A stretch of DNA of 64,000 bases from Candidatus Bathyarchaeota archaeon B24 (GTDB lineage Archaea > Thermoproteota > CALKCG01 > B24). This document shows, one piece after another, positions 7,924 to 15,756 of the stretch. Made by a program: the position numbers and the translations under genes. Where the stretch lies: NCBI GenBank assembly GCA_001593865.1, contig LUCB01000005.1, positions 1-64,000 of the forward strand, read 5' to 3'. The notes under the pieces are model-generated. The model searched no databases and had not been told where the DNA came from. It saw only the letters and a program-made list of their open reading frames with translations. Each line of letters starts with the position of its first letter. The stretch's first letter is position 1.

Positions 7924-8646
7924 ATGGTTATAAGAGAAGCCTCACGCTCATCTGCAGTCGTGATCTTTGCCATAGCTCTGCTAACACTTACTGTAGGAGC
8001 CTCTATCTTACTATTAGACACCATCAAGGTAAAGATAAATGAGCCGACCGAAAAGGTGAGAAAACTCGTGATAGAGTACATCCGGCAAAAACATCCTGAG
8101 GCTATCGCATTTGTAGGAGAAAACCTAACATGGATTTTAGAAAAACAAATATCCGCTGAAACTGGGGTTGAAGAATATGTCTACATAAACGGGTCTTGTA
8201 AAGTTAAAATTTGCCGAGCATCGTCAATTCACTTGTCGTATGACGTCGAGATGATATACGATGGAGGAATTTTCTGGATAGGGAAAGTAGAAAACGATAA
8301 GGTTATAGAAATGCTTTACAAGTTCAGCATAGGTGGAGAAGGGGAAAAGATGGACGTAAAGATATTGGTTCTGGAATACATAAGACGGCACCATCCTGAT
8401 GCAGCCTCTCTTATAGGTGATCCTTACAAGATAAATTGGACAAAGAAGTCTTCAGAGATCAAAGTGGGATATTCGAAAACTGTCTATGTATACGATGACT
8501 GGGAACTGACCATAGGACATGCTACGACGGCTGAACTCATATATGAGGTGGAGGTCAAGAATGTTAAGGAGGGAATTATCTGGGTGGGGACCGTCTCCAA
8601 TAGAACAGTTAAAGAAACCAGTTACAGCCATTTTAAAAGTCGATAG
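7924..8646 (+). CDS. Membrane-anchored protein with two tandem repeats
   Basis: After an N-terminal membrane anchor (about residues 12-33) the 240-residue protein contains two copies of a ~95-residue unit. Copy one begins RKLVIEYIRQKHPEA and copy two ILVLEYIRRHHPDA. Each continues through a YVY element, a central (S/A)xxLxY(D/E)VE strand and an IxWxGxV strand near its end. The pattern resembles small alpha/beta modules of the PepSY or inhibitor/propeptide kind, but I cannot name the family. It is transcribed divergently from the papain-like protease and shares its AT-richer composition, so a role as cognate inhibitor or folding partner is possible (inference). Confidence 0.6.
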   Translation: MVIREASRSSAVVIFAIALLTLTVGASILLLDTIKVKINEPTEKVRKLVIEYIRQKHPEAIAFVGENLTWILEKQISAETGVEEYVYINGSCKVKICRASSIHLSYDVEMIYDGGIFWIGKVENDKVIEMLYKFSIGGEGEKMDVKILVLEYIRRHHPDAASLIGDPYKINWTKKSSEIKVGYSKTVYVYDDWELTIGHATTAELIYEVEVKNVKEGIIWVGTVSNRTVKETSYSHFKSR

Positions 8647-8857
8647 TGGTTTCGCATCGTAAAAACAGAAACGTCTATCATCTAGATTTCCAAGGTATTA
8701 CCTCGGGTAATTTGTCATGGAAAAACCTAGAGGGGAGGAGGGGTCGGATTCACCATACGAGATTACCAGGGCTTATGGGAAGTCGACTTGAGACCTAGCG
8801 AGACCCTGTCTCTGTCGAGAGGCGGCTTTCGGTTTTGAATAATGGAAAATTGTCGAT
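8647..8857. other. Intergenic region without clear gene
   Basis: A 211-base spacer between convergent genes. A 24-codon ORF at 8717-8791 is visible but has no ribosome site or family resemblance, so it is not called as a gene. Confidence 0.3.
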
Positions 8858-9205
8858 CTAGACGCCTTGTTTAGGTTTTAGAGCGAGTCTTAAAGACCCT
8901 GAGACACCGCTCGGTATTCCGACCGAAACTACTATGCTTATATCCGTTAGGTCGTAGTTTTCCCCAAACTCCCTTTGAACATCCTCTATCTTCTCCCTTA
9001 GCCACTTGACGGGGTTAAACGCCTTAACCTCCCTCGTCTCGAGTATATCAAGCCTAACTTCATCCAAAACATATACACCTCCTAAAGGTAGCTCTGGGCT
9101 AGAGTTAATAAGCCTGTGGGCGGGTCCGGCCAGGCTCAAGCCGGCGACCATCCGCACAACCCTCTTGAACCGATGTAGATCTCCGTGATTTTGCTTAGAA
9201 AACAT
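8858..9205 (-). CDS. Hypothetical protein
   Basis: An open frame of 115 residues with normal codon use in its second half (VKWLREKIEDVQREFGENYDL, then ISIVVSVGIPSGVSGS). I do not recognise a family. ATG 9205 and ATG 9151 (giving 97 residues) are both possible starts. The N-terminal part, around MVAGLSLAGPAHRL, is encoded by DNA resembling the 3' half of the nearby tRNA-Val. The gene may have been extended over, or formed from, a tRNA remnant. No membrane segment or metal motif is visible. Confidence 0.5.
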   Translation of the reverse strand: MFSKQNHGDLHRFKRVVRMVAGLSLAGPAHRLINSSPELPLGGVYVLDEVRLDILETREVKAFNPVKWLREKIEDVQREFGENYDLTDISIVVSVGIPSGVSGSLRLALKPKQGV

Positions 9206-9302
9206 GAAAAACTACTTGTGTTTTAAACATGGTTTTTGATACCGGCTTGGAGACCTAAAGACTAATAGCCTATCGGCTATGTTAGATTTCATGGTGTGTT
9301 TC

Positions 9303-11243
9303 ATGGGTAAACCTGAGAGGCTCGTCTTGATAGGGTTTGACGCGCCGATAGCGTCTAGGGTGTACCGGTATGCGGTGGAGGGGGAGCTTCCGAACATAGG
9401 GAGGCTCATAGAGAACGGCGTGTACTTCGAAAATTGCCTGGTGCCGCATCCGACCATAACGCCGCCGAACTGGACGACCATAGCGACCGGGGCGTGGCCT
9501 GGAACCCACGGGATAACCTGCTTCAACATGCATAAGCCCGGCATGCCTCTTGATGAGACCTATCCAGCGTTTGATTCACGCGACTGCGAGGCTGAGTACC
9601 TCTGGGAGGCTGCGGGGAGGGACGGTGCTTTAAGCATCCTAGTCAACTACCCGTCGACTTGGCCTCCTAGAGGCGATAAGGTCGTCCAGGTTGGCGGTGG
9701 CGGGTTGTCTATGAACGAGTGGAGGATAGGTGTTAAAGGAGGTTACAGGTGTTCCCTATGCGAGTGTATGCTCTTCTCGACCGAGGAGTATCCATTGGCT
9801 TCGGTTTTAAGCCTCAGAGAGGCTGAGGGATGGGTGAACCTGCCTTCGAACGTCGAGAGGGCTTTAGAGGCAGAGGTCAAGCCATACTTTCCCCGGGCTC
9901 TGTATAGGGTTGAACCGGTCTCTTGGTGGCTTCTGCTGCTCGACTATGGTGGAGGCTTTCAGGAGGCTATCCTTTCTGAGCGTAAGGACTTCGAGAAGGC
10001 GTTCGCTAGGCTTCGTAGAGGCGAGTGGAGCAGGCTTATTAAGATGACGTTTAAGACCGAGCGGGGTAGGGTTAAGGCAGCCTTTAAAGCTAAACTCCTA
10101 GAGCTGTCCGAGGACGGGTCTAGGGTTAAGCTCCTCATATCCCCCATAGGTGCCCTGGAAGGCTGGGGGCACCCCGAGGAAGTATGTAGCCTGCTGGAGT
10201 TTGAAGACCTCTATCCCGTCGCTTCTCATGGCTTCTACTCAGCCCTGAACCTGGGCTGGATAGACGTGGACACGTTCCTCGAGGCCGTGGACATGGAGCA
10301 CAGGTGGCTTGCCGAGGCTTCGAGAAGGCTTATGGATAAGTATCCTTGGAAGCTCTTCTTCATGCACGCCCACTGCCCAGACTGGGCTTACCACGCGTTC
10401 ATAAACAGGATAGACCCCTCTACGGCTAAGGATCCGGCTGAGGCTGAGCTCTATGGGAGGGTTGAGCTCGAGTTCTACCGAAGCCTGGATAGGATGGTCG
10501 GACGGATACTTGAGGGGGTTAGCCTAGAGGATACACTTGTGGTTTTGGTTTCAGACCACGGCGCTAAGCCTACGACGAGGAGGTTTGACCCGAGGGTGAT
10601 TCTAGAGAAGGCAGGCCTGCTCGTGTATAAGGTGGAGAACGGTGAGAGAAAGGTGGACTGGTCTAGGACCAAGGCTATACCTCAACGGTCCTCCTACATC
10701 TATGTGAACCTCAAGGGTAGAGACCCGCAGGGCATCGTAGACCCCGGCGAGTACGATAAGGTTAGAGACGAGATAATCAAAGCCCTGTACGATTATACAG
10801 ACCCTGAAACCGGTTTAAAGCCCGTGGTCTTCGCCCTTAAAAAGGAGGACGCTAGGATAATAGGCCTGCACGGCGATAGGGTCGGCGACGTGGTCTACGG
10901 GTTAAGAGCCGAATACGGCGGCCAGCATGGGGTCATAGTCACCACGGCAGAGTATGGTATAGGGTCGCTTAAGGGGTTACTTATAATGGCTGGACCCGGC
11001 GTCAAGAAGGGCGTGGTGATCGATAGGACGGTTTGGCTCACAGACGTGGCTCCAACAGTCTGCCACCTCATGGAGCTCCCGATACCTAGACAGGCCGAGG
11101 GAGGAATAATATATCAGGCTCTAGAAGACCCCGACGAAAAAACCAAGGAGCTTAAAAAGCTCAGAAGAAACTACCAGAGGCTCCTGGAGGCATATAAGAA
11201 AGAAGCCGAACTCACCCACACCTACTTCATGGAGGAAAACTAA
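9303..11243 (+). CDS. Type I phosphodiesterase/nucleotide pyrophosphatase-like hydrolase
   Basis: A cytosolic-looking member of the alkaline phosphatase superfamily, about 646 residues. Two-metal site elements are visible: LIGFDAP near the N-terminus, the threonine nucleophile in HPTITPPNWTTIATG, an HCPDWAYH region, and the late VSDHGAKP motif. Threonine at the nucleophile position favours phosphodiester or phosphate ester hydrolysis over sulfate esters. There is no signal peptide. The ORF track starts at 9279, but ATG 9303 follows a GGTG ribosome-site-like sequence and gives the family-typical start MGKPERLVLIGFD. The natural substrate cannot be inferred. The gene lies between a tRNA-Val-like fragment and tRNA-Val. 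Confidence 0.78.
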   Translation: MGKPERLVLIGFDAPIASRVYRYAVEGELPNIGRLIENGVYFENCLVPHPTITPPNWTTIATGAWPGTHGITCFNMHKPGMPLDETYPAFDSRDCEAEYLWEAAGRDGALSILVNYPSTWPPRGDKVVQVGGGGLSMNEWRIGVKGGYRCSLCECMLFSTEEYPLASVLSLREAEGWVNLPSNVERALEAEVKPYFPRALYRVEPVSWWLLLLDYGGGFQEAILSERKDFEKAFARLRRGEWSRLIKMTFKTERGRVKAAFKAKLLELSEDGSRVKLLISPIGALEGWGHPEEVCSLLEFEDLYPVASHGFYSALNLGWIDVDTFLEAVDMEHRWLAEASRRLMDKYPWKLFFMHAHCPDWAYHAFINRIDPSTAKDPAEAELYGRVELEFYRSLDRMVGRILEGVSLEDTLVVLVSDHGAKPTTRRFDPRVILEKAGLLVYKVENGERKVDWSRTKAIPQRSSYIYVNLKGRDPQGIVDPGEYDKVRDEIIKALYDYTDPETGLKPVVFALKKEDARIIGLHGDRVGDVVYGLRAEYGGQHGVIVTTAEYGIGSLKGLLIMAGPGVKKGVVIDRTVWLTDVAPTVCHLMELPIPRQAEGGIIYQALEDPDEKTKELKKLRRNYQRLLEAYKKEAELTHTYFMEEN

Positions 11244-11401
11244 CCAAAGACGACCGTTCATCGAGATCTCCGACGGCGTCTAGGGGGAAAGACTAAGAGA
11301 GGAGCTGAAAACGAGTAGAAAAGCTACTAATAGACATGGGATGTAGCCACCTGTAAACCTTTTTCCCTTTCCAGAAAAACCGAGAGAGAAAGAGAAAGCA
11401 G

Positions 11402-11475
11402 TGGGCCGGGCCGGACTCGAACCGGCGACCATCCGCGCGTCAGGCGGATATCCTAACCAGCTAGACGACCGGCCC
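11402..11475 (-). tRNA. tRNA-Val(GAC)
   Basis: The acceptor GGGCCGG pairs with CCGGCCC and the discriminator is A. The D arm contains AGCTGGTTAGGAT. The anticodon stem TCCGC/GCGGA encloses loop CTGACGC with anticodon GAC. The T arm is GCCGG/CCGGC with TTCGAGT. There is no intron and CCA is not encoded. It would read GUC and GUU. Confidence 0.95.
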
Positions 11476-11589
11476 CTGGTCTGCTCGGTTGAGTTTAGGA
11501 TGTGATGTGGGGTATAAGGTTTACGGTTCATTAGGCTAAAATGTGTTTGGAAGCGTGGTTAACAAAATCCGGGGAAATTCTTGTGGCGG

Positions 11590-12480
11590 TCAGGTGGGTT
11601 TAAGCTTCCTTGCTATGATCGGTGCGGTCGTGATCTTCGAGACCGGGCCCGGTATGGAGTCTGTCCCCACGACCTCCTCTACCCCGGCCGCCTTTAAACG
11701 TTCTAAGGCTCCCTCGGCTAGTAGGGCGTGGGTCACGCCTACGTACACCCTCCTGGCTCCCTGTTTTCTCAGTATCCTAGCCGCGTTAGCCGCCGTCCCA
11801 CCGGTGCTTATTATATCGTCTATGATAACCACGTCTCTACCCGAGGCTTTGAGAGGCTTCTCGACCGTGACTATCTTCCCGGTTTCCCTGTCTCTATGCT
11901 TTTCAAGCCAGTCGTAGTCTGTTCCTATAGCCCTAGCCGCGGTCTCGGCTCTCCGGATGGCATCCTCCTCCCCATCCGGCGCGAGTATAAGCGGGTTCTC
12001 AACCCCCTTGGAGACGAAGTATCGGATTATCTCCTCCGCCGCGGTCAAGTCGTAGGCTGGTATGCGGTAGTAGTCTAGAACCTTGATGTTATGTATATCC
12101 ACCGTGTAGAGCTCTGAGGCGCCGGCCTCCTGTATGAGGTGTGCGAGGATCTTTGAGCTGACAGCCTCACCGGGTAGGTACCGCTCGTCCTGCCGGCTGT
12201 AGGCCAGATACGGCGCGTAGACTATGAGCCTCTTCGCCCCAAGCTCTCTACACGTCTCGAGTATGTATATCAACTCGACTATATGCTGGTCCTGAGGCGG
12301 GTATAGGCTCTGAACCACCAGAAGGTCTTCCCCCTCTACGTCCTCTAAAAGCCTAAAGTAGAACTCGCCGTCGGGGAAGCGTTTGAACTGGGCTTTAACG
12401 CATGGTATACGCATCTCATAGCCTATGTTCTCGGCGAGCTTCACAGAGCTCGGTCCACCTAAAACACGCACCGTAAACAC
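11590..12480 (-). CDS. prs: Ribose-phosphate pyrophosphokinase (PRPP synthetase)
   Basis: The 296-residue enzyme makes PRPP from ribose 5-phosphate and ATP for nucleotide and histidine synthesis. Visible family elements are KRFPDGE, LVVQSLYPPQ, the ATP-binding YLAYSRQDERYLPGE, and the PRPP-binding loop VVIIDDIISTGGT near residue 215. Length matches archaeal class enzymes, which are slightly shorter than bacterial ones. It is transcribed away from the Zn-ribbon/aEF-1beta pair, so the intervening ~150 bases hold two promoters. Start 12480 gives the usual N-terminus of the family. Confidence 0.95.
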   Translation of the reverse strand: MFTVRVLGGPSSVKLAENIGYEMRIPCVKAQFKRFPDGEFYFRLLEDVEGEDLLVVQSLYPPQDQHIVELIYILETCRELGAKRLIVYAPYLAYSRQDERYLPGEAVSSKILAHLIQEAGASELYTVDIHNIKVLDYYRIPAYDLTAAEEIIRYFVSKGVENPLILAPDGEEDAIRRAETAARAIGTDYDWLEKHRDRETGKIVTVEKPLKASGRDVVIIDDIISTGGTAANAARILRKQGARRVYVGVTHALLAEGALERLKAAGVEEVVGTDSIPGPVSKITTAPIIARKLKPT

Positions 12481-12594
12481 CTCTAAGCTAGGATTTAGAC
12501 TACGCAGATAGATAAGGTTTTGATACGCTTCCTTCCCGGCGACCCGACGAGAGCCATCCTACACCACGGTGAGCCCCGGCTCATAGAGGGTAGG

Positions 12595-12601
12595 TTTATA
12601 T
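12595..12601 (+). promoter_or_regulatory. TATA box for the Zn-ribbon/aEF-1beta operon
   Basis: TTTATAT lies about 37 bases before ATG 12638, leaving room for a short leader carrying the AGGTGA ribosome site at 12628-12633. Confidence 0.5.
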
Positions 12602-12637
12602 CGGAGATTGCTTTCATCCTGTCTGAAAGGTGAGTGG

Positions 12638-12814
12638 ATGGCTGAGGCGGAGATGCCTAGGTGCTTCTGCTGCAACAGGCCCATACCTCCGGGCGACTTA
12701 GCGGTGAGGTTTCCCTGCCCAAACTGCGGTAAGATCATCATATGGCGCTGTAGCACTTGTAGGTCTCTAAGCAGACCATACAAGTGTCCGGTATGCGGGT
12801 TCGCGGGTCCCTAG
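12638..12814 (+). CDS. Small Zn-ribbon RNA-binding-type protein
   Basis: A protein of about 58 residues with four zinc-knuckle pairs: CFCC, CPNC, CSTC and CPVC. It belongs to the small archaeal zinc-ribbon group (COG2888/DUF1610-like) usually encoded immediately before aEF-1beta, as here. Only three bases separate its stop from the upstream-most GTG of the next gene, so the two form an operon linked to translation. The ORF track begins at 12608, but ATG 12638 has a good AGGTGAG ribosome site and is preferred. Confidence 0.85.
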   Translation: MAEAEMPRCFCCNRPIPPGDLAVRFPCPNCGKIIIWRCSTCRSLSRPYKCPVCGFAGP

Positions 12815-12826
12815 GAGGTGTCGAAT

Positions 12827-13099
12827 ATGGCGAGAATAGTCGCTAGGTTCAGGGTTTTCCCCGAAAGCATAGAGGTGGACCTCGGGGAGCTTAGAAACCG
12901 TATAGAGGCTGCCCTACCCGAGGGTTCTAGGGTCGAAGGTAGCGGCGAGGAGCCTATAGCCTTCGGTCTTAAAGCCCTCATAATAGGGGTCTCTATGCCT
13001 GAGGACGCCGAGGGTGTGATGGATAGGGTCGAGGATGCTCTGAGACGTGTCGAAGGAGTCGGGGAGGTTCAGGTTCTAGCGGTTACAAGAGTTAGGTGA
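12827..13099 (+). CDS. ef1b: Translation elongation factor aEF-1beta
   Basis: About 90 residues with the alpha-beta sandwich pattern of the archaeal EF-1beta guanine exchange domain: an N-terminal strand (ARIVARFRVFPES), the FGLKALIIGVSMPED strand and a C-terminal VEGVGEVQVLAVTR. It exchanges GDP for GTP on aEF-1alpha. ATG 12827 is preferred over GTG 12818 because GGAGGTG sits six bases before it. It is co-transcribed with the Zn-ribbon gene. Confidence 0.92.
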   Translation: MARIVARFRVFPESIEVDLGELRNRIEAALPEGSRVEGSGEEPIAFGLKALIIGVSMPEDAEGVMDRVEDALRRVEGVGEVQVLAVTRVR

Positions 13100-13108
13100 G
13101 TCCTCGAG

Positions 13109-13513
13109 TTGAAACCGAACCCCCTCATAGACGATTACAGGTTGAACTGGTGTTTCAGATATCTGAGGGAGGCGAACGCCGACTACGAGTGCTCGAAGCT
13201 CGTTAAAAACCGGAATACGTGCATAAAACTGTGCTCGACAGCGTTAAGGAAGGCTCAGACCGCGGTCCTCTACGCGCTGGGGGAGCCGACTAATGTATAT
13301 AACAGCATCATAGCGGTGTTGGAGGGAAGGGTCGAGGCGGATGACCCGCTTATACGGACGCTTACTTCTATGGAGAGATTCATAAGAGGGCTCATAGACG
13401 GTGCTCACTCGATCCCGAGGGAGTCCCTCATAAGATTGACCGGGGAGCATATATCCATAGCCGAGAGGCTTGTAGAGAAAATACTCAAAACATACGACGG
13501 GATGAACGTTTAA
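13109..13513 (+). CDS. HEPN-like helical hypothetical protein
   Basis: A 134-residue all-helical protein starting at TTG 13109 about eight bases after a GGTGAG ribosome site that overlaps the aEF-1beta end. The N-terminal helices (YRLNWCFRYLREANADYECS ... ALRKAQTAVLYALGEP) resemble the HEPN fold. RLTGEH near residue 112 fits the R-x4-6-H pattern of HEPN ribonucleases. It follows aEF-1beta closely and is probably co-transcribed. Function is not established and the HEPN assignment is a fold-level guess. Confidence 0.55.
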   Translation: MKPNPLIDDYRLNWCFRYLREANADYECSKLVKNRNTCIKLCSTALRKAQTAVLYALGEPTNVYNSIIAVLEGRVEADDPLIRTLTSMERFIRGLIDGAHSIPRESLIRLTGEHISIAERLVEKILKTYDGMNV

Positions 13514-13675
13514 ATCATCCCGTCCTCATTCATATACCCCGGGGGATGAGGACACTGACCTGCTCCGACGGTGCAGGATGAAGACGTGGACCTCCCCCGA
13601 CCCCGCTTACCTTTAAAGAAACCTGCTCCGACGGTAAACGTCTAAATAGCTCCTCGGTCATCAAGTTTAGGCTGA
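13514..13675. other. Structured intergenic region before the moaD-like gene
   Basis: The spacer is rich in self-complementarity. GTCCTCAT (13522-13529) pairs with ATGAGGAC (13546-13553). GGGGG (13541-13545) can pair with CCCCC (13593-13597), enclosing a CCTGC/GCAGG hairpin (13559-13577). A 15-base direct repeat ACCTGCTCCGACGGT occurs at 13558 and 13621. A TATA box CTTTAAAG (13611-13618) for the moaD-like gene follows the structured part. It could be a small RNA gene or a regulatory site; no known RNA family is recognised. Confidence 0.5.
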
Positions 13676-13978
13676 ATGAACCTAGAGATGAAAACTGTGG
13701 AGATACGCGTCAGGCTTTTAGGCTTCCTTGCACGCCTCTACGGCTCAGACGAGATAACCCTACGGTTTGATGAAAACCCGAGGTTGGGAGAACTGCTCGG
13801 GAAGCTGGCTCGACGCAGGAGACGGTTCAGAAAGGCACTATTCGACGAGGACGGAGACCTAAGTTGGAATATACTACTTCTCGTCAACCGGAGAGACGTA
13901 AGCGTGCTAGATGGGCTTGACACCCGGCTTGAGGATGGAGACGAGGTCGTCTTAGCGCCTATATCGCACGGCGGCTGA
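13676..13978 (+). CDS. MoaD/ThiS-family ubiquitin-like sulfur carrier
   Basis: A 100-residue beta-grasp protein ending in the characteristic diglycine (SHGG), which is thiocarboxylated or conjugated in MoaD, ThiS and archaeal SAMP proteins. The central region has the family pattern, including SWNILLLVNRRDV and the closing GDEVVLAPISHGG. MoaA elsewhere in the window supports a role in molybdopterin or tungstopterin synthesis, but a SAMP-like protein modifier or tRNA thiolation carrier (ThiI is also present) is possible. It has its own TATA box (13611-13618). Confidence 0.82.
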   Translation: MNLEMKTVEIRVRLLGFLARLYGSDEITLRFDENPRLGELLGKLARRRRRFRKALFDEDGDLSWNILLLVNRRDVSVLDGLDTRLEDGDEVVLAPISHGG

Positions 13979-14100
13979 GGCTCGCAACTTTTCAACGTTC
14001 ATAAACCGGAGCACACCCATCTAGAGGAGCTGTCTCTGAAGCCACCTCTCTCTGCACAGTAGTCAAGTAGGCATAGCTGAAAATCTAGGCGTACCGACGT

Positions 14101-14724
14101 TTAGCAACGTCGGTCTGAGCTTGCCCCTCTAGGACGGATGGATATGTAGTCTAGCAGGTCCACTCCCACCTTTCTCAGAAGCTCATAAAGCCTTCTTACA
14201 GGTAGCCCCACCACGTTGAAGTAGCATCCTTCAACCCTATCTATGAATAGGCTTGCGTAGCCTTGGATCGCATACCCACCTGCCTTTCCGAAAGGCTCAC
14301 CCGTGGCTACGTAGAACTCTACCTCCCTACTGGATAGTCTCTTGAACTTCACACGGGTCTCCTCGACCGATGTGTACTCAAGACGCTCCGGGACCGTTAT
14401 GACCGCCAGACCAGTTAGAACGGTATGCCACCTGCCGCTGAGCATCCTAAGCATGCGTTTGGCGTCTTCCCCGTCTTTAGGTTTGCCTAAAACCGCCCCG
14501 TCTACGGCGACGGTCGTATCGGCAGCTATGATAAACCCCTGGTCGACGGCGTCTACGACGCTCCTGGCCTTGGATAACGCGTTGGATACCGCTACAAACC
14601 TAGGCTCGCCTCGATGAACTTCCACCGCCTTAGGCTTGAGTACCGTGAACTCGACCCCTAGCCGTCTGAGGATCTGGATCCTCCTCTCGGACTCGGAGGC
14701 TAGGTATATCCTCCTAACGGTCAT
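14101..14724 (-). CDS. maf: Maf-family nucleoside triphosphate pyrophosphatase
   Basis: A 207-residue protein with the Maf signature LASESERRIQIL at the N-terminus, IIAADTTVAVDG and LGKPKD in the middle, and GKAGGYAIQGYASLFI near the C-terminus. Maf enzymes hydrolyse non-canonical or pyrimidine nucleoside triphosphates to monophosphates in the cytoplasm. Length fits, with a slightly extended basic C-terminal tail. It is a single gene convergent with the moaD-like gene and divergent from the ABC exporter at 14829. Confidence 0.9.
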   Translation of the reverse strand: MTVRRIYLASESERRIQILRRLGVEFTVLKPKAVEVHRGEPRFVAVSNALSKARSVVDAVDQGFIIAADTTVAVDGAVLGKPKDGEDAKRMLRMLSGRWHTVLTGLAVITVPERLEYTSVEETRVKFKRLSSREVEFYVATGEPFGKAGGYAIQGYASLFIDRVEGCYFNVVGLPVRRLYELLRKVGVDLLDYISIRPRGASSDRRC

Positions 14725-14828
14725 AGACCATCGAGGGAACGATGTTCCGAGCCGTTAGATAAGGTTACGGCTTAAACGAGTCGAAAAGTCTAAGTCGAAG
14801 TACCTCCTCATTGATCGATTCGGATGCT

Positions 14829-15749
14829 ATGGCGGCCATAGAGGCTATCGATTTGTATAAGAGGTTCGGAGACCTGGTGGCGGTTGACGGTGTAAGCTTT
14901 AAAGTCGACTCGGGAGAAGTCTTCGGCTTCCTAGGGCCTAACGGTGCGGGGAAGACCACCACCCTGCGTATGCTGACAGGGATCCTACCTCCAGACAGGG
15001 GTAGGGCTGTTGTCTTAGGTCTTGACGTGTGGGAAAACCCGATAAGGGTCCGGGAGCGCATAGGTATAGTCCCCGAGGCTTCCAACGTATACATAGACCT
15101 GACGGTGTGGCAGAATATGATGCTTATGGCAGAGCTCTACGGCGTCCCCAGAGACGTTAGGGCTTCTAGGGCTAGGTCGCTATTGGAGGCTATGGGTCTT
15201 CTTAAGCGTAAGGACGAGAAGGCTAAACGGTTGTCTAAGGGTTTGCGCCAGAGGCTTCTCATATGTATGGCGTTGATCCACGAGCCCGAGCTTCTTTTCC
15301 TCGACGAGCCGACGACAGGCTTAGATGTGCAGAGCGCCCGTGAGATAAGAGACATGCTCCGTAGGATGAATAGGGAGGAGGGGGTTACGATCTTCTTGAC
15401 CACGCATAACATGTGGGAGGCTGAGGAGCTATGCCATAGGGTCGCTGTCATAAACCATGGGAAAATAGCGGCGATTAGCGGCGTAGAGGAGCTGAAGAAT
15501 ACGGTCAGCCGCCTACATACGATAGAAGCTCGTTTCGAAGAAACGGTCGACCCAAGCGGTTTCTCTGAGGCTTTGGGATGCGACGTAGCCGTTTTAGGAG
15601 GGGGGAGATACCGGGTTCAGGTCGAAGACGTAGACGAGGCTATACGTCGTATAGTCGACTACGCGCGGGAACGGAATTTAAGGATCCTCGGCCTAAACGT
15701 TGTTCAACCCAGTCTAGAAGACGTTTTCCTAGAAATCTTAAAGAGGTGA
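14829..15749 (+). CDS. ABC-2 type exporter, ATP-binding subunit
   Basis: The nucleotide-binding domain has Walker A GPNGAGKTT, a variant signature LSKGLRQRLL in place of LSGGQ, and Walker B LLFLDEPTTGLD. About 90 C-terminal residues follow, including the VQPSLEDVFLEI element common to DrrA/CcmA-like subunits. With the next gene it forms a two-component exporter for a drug, lipid or polymer. The ORF track starts at TTG 14811; ATG 14829 (MAAIEAIDLYKRFGD) fits the family better. Only seven bases separate it from the permease gene. Confidence 0.88.
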   Translation: MAAIEAIDLYKRFGDLVAVDGVSFKVDSGEVFGFLGPNGAGKTTTLRMLTGILPPDRGRAVVLGLDVWENPIRVRERIGIVPEASNVYIDLTVWQNMMLMAELYGVPRDVRASRARSLLEAMGLLKRKDEKAKRLSKGLRQRLLICMALIHEPELLFLDEPTTGLDVQSAREIRDMLRRMNREEGVTIFLTTHNMWEAEELCHRVAVINHGKIAAISGVEELKNTVSRLHTIEARFEETVDPSGFSEALGCDVAVLGGGRYRVQVEDVDEAIRRIVDYARERNLRILGLNVVQPSLEDVFLEILKR

Positions 15750-15756
15750 GGAGGGA

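Noticed and set aside
8717-8791. 24-codon plus-strand ORF
   Set aside because: No ribosome site, no recognisable family, and codon content looks random; kept only as a note in the spacer.
11280-11531. Minus-strand ORF of 83 codons across the tRNA-Val region
   Set aside because: It translates the tRNA itself (e.g. MVAGSSPARP) and AT/GA-rich flanks; not a protein gene.
13541-13597. Fluoride or molybdenum-cofactor riboswitch
   Set aside because: Some GATG/CTGA-like elements occur, but the order of conserved blocks does not match either class as I remember them; reported as unassigned structure.
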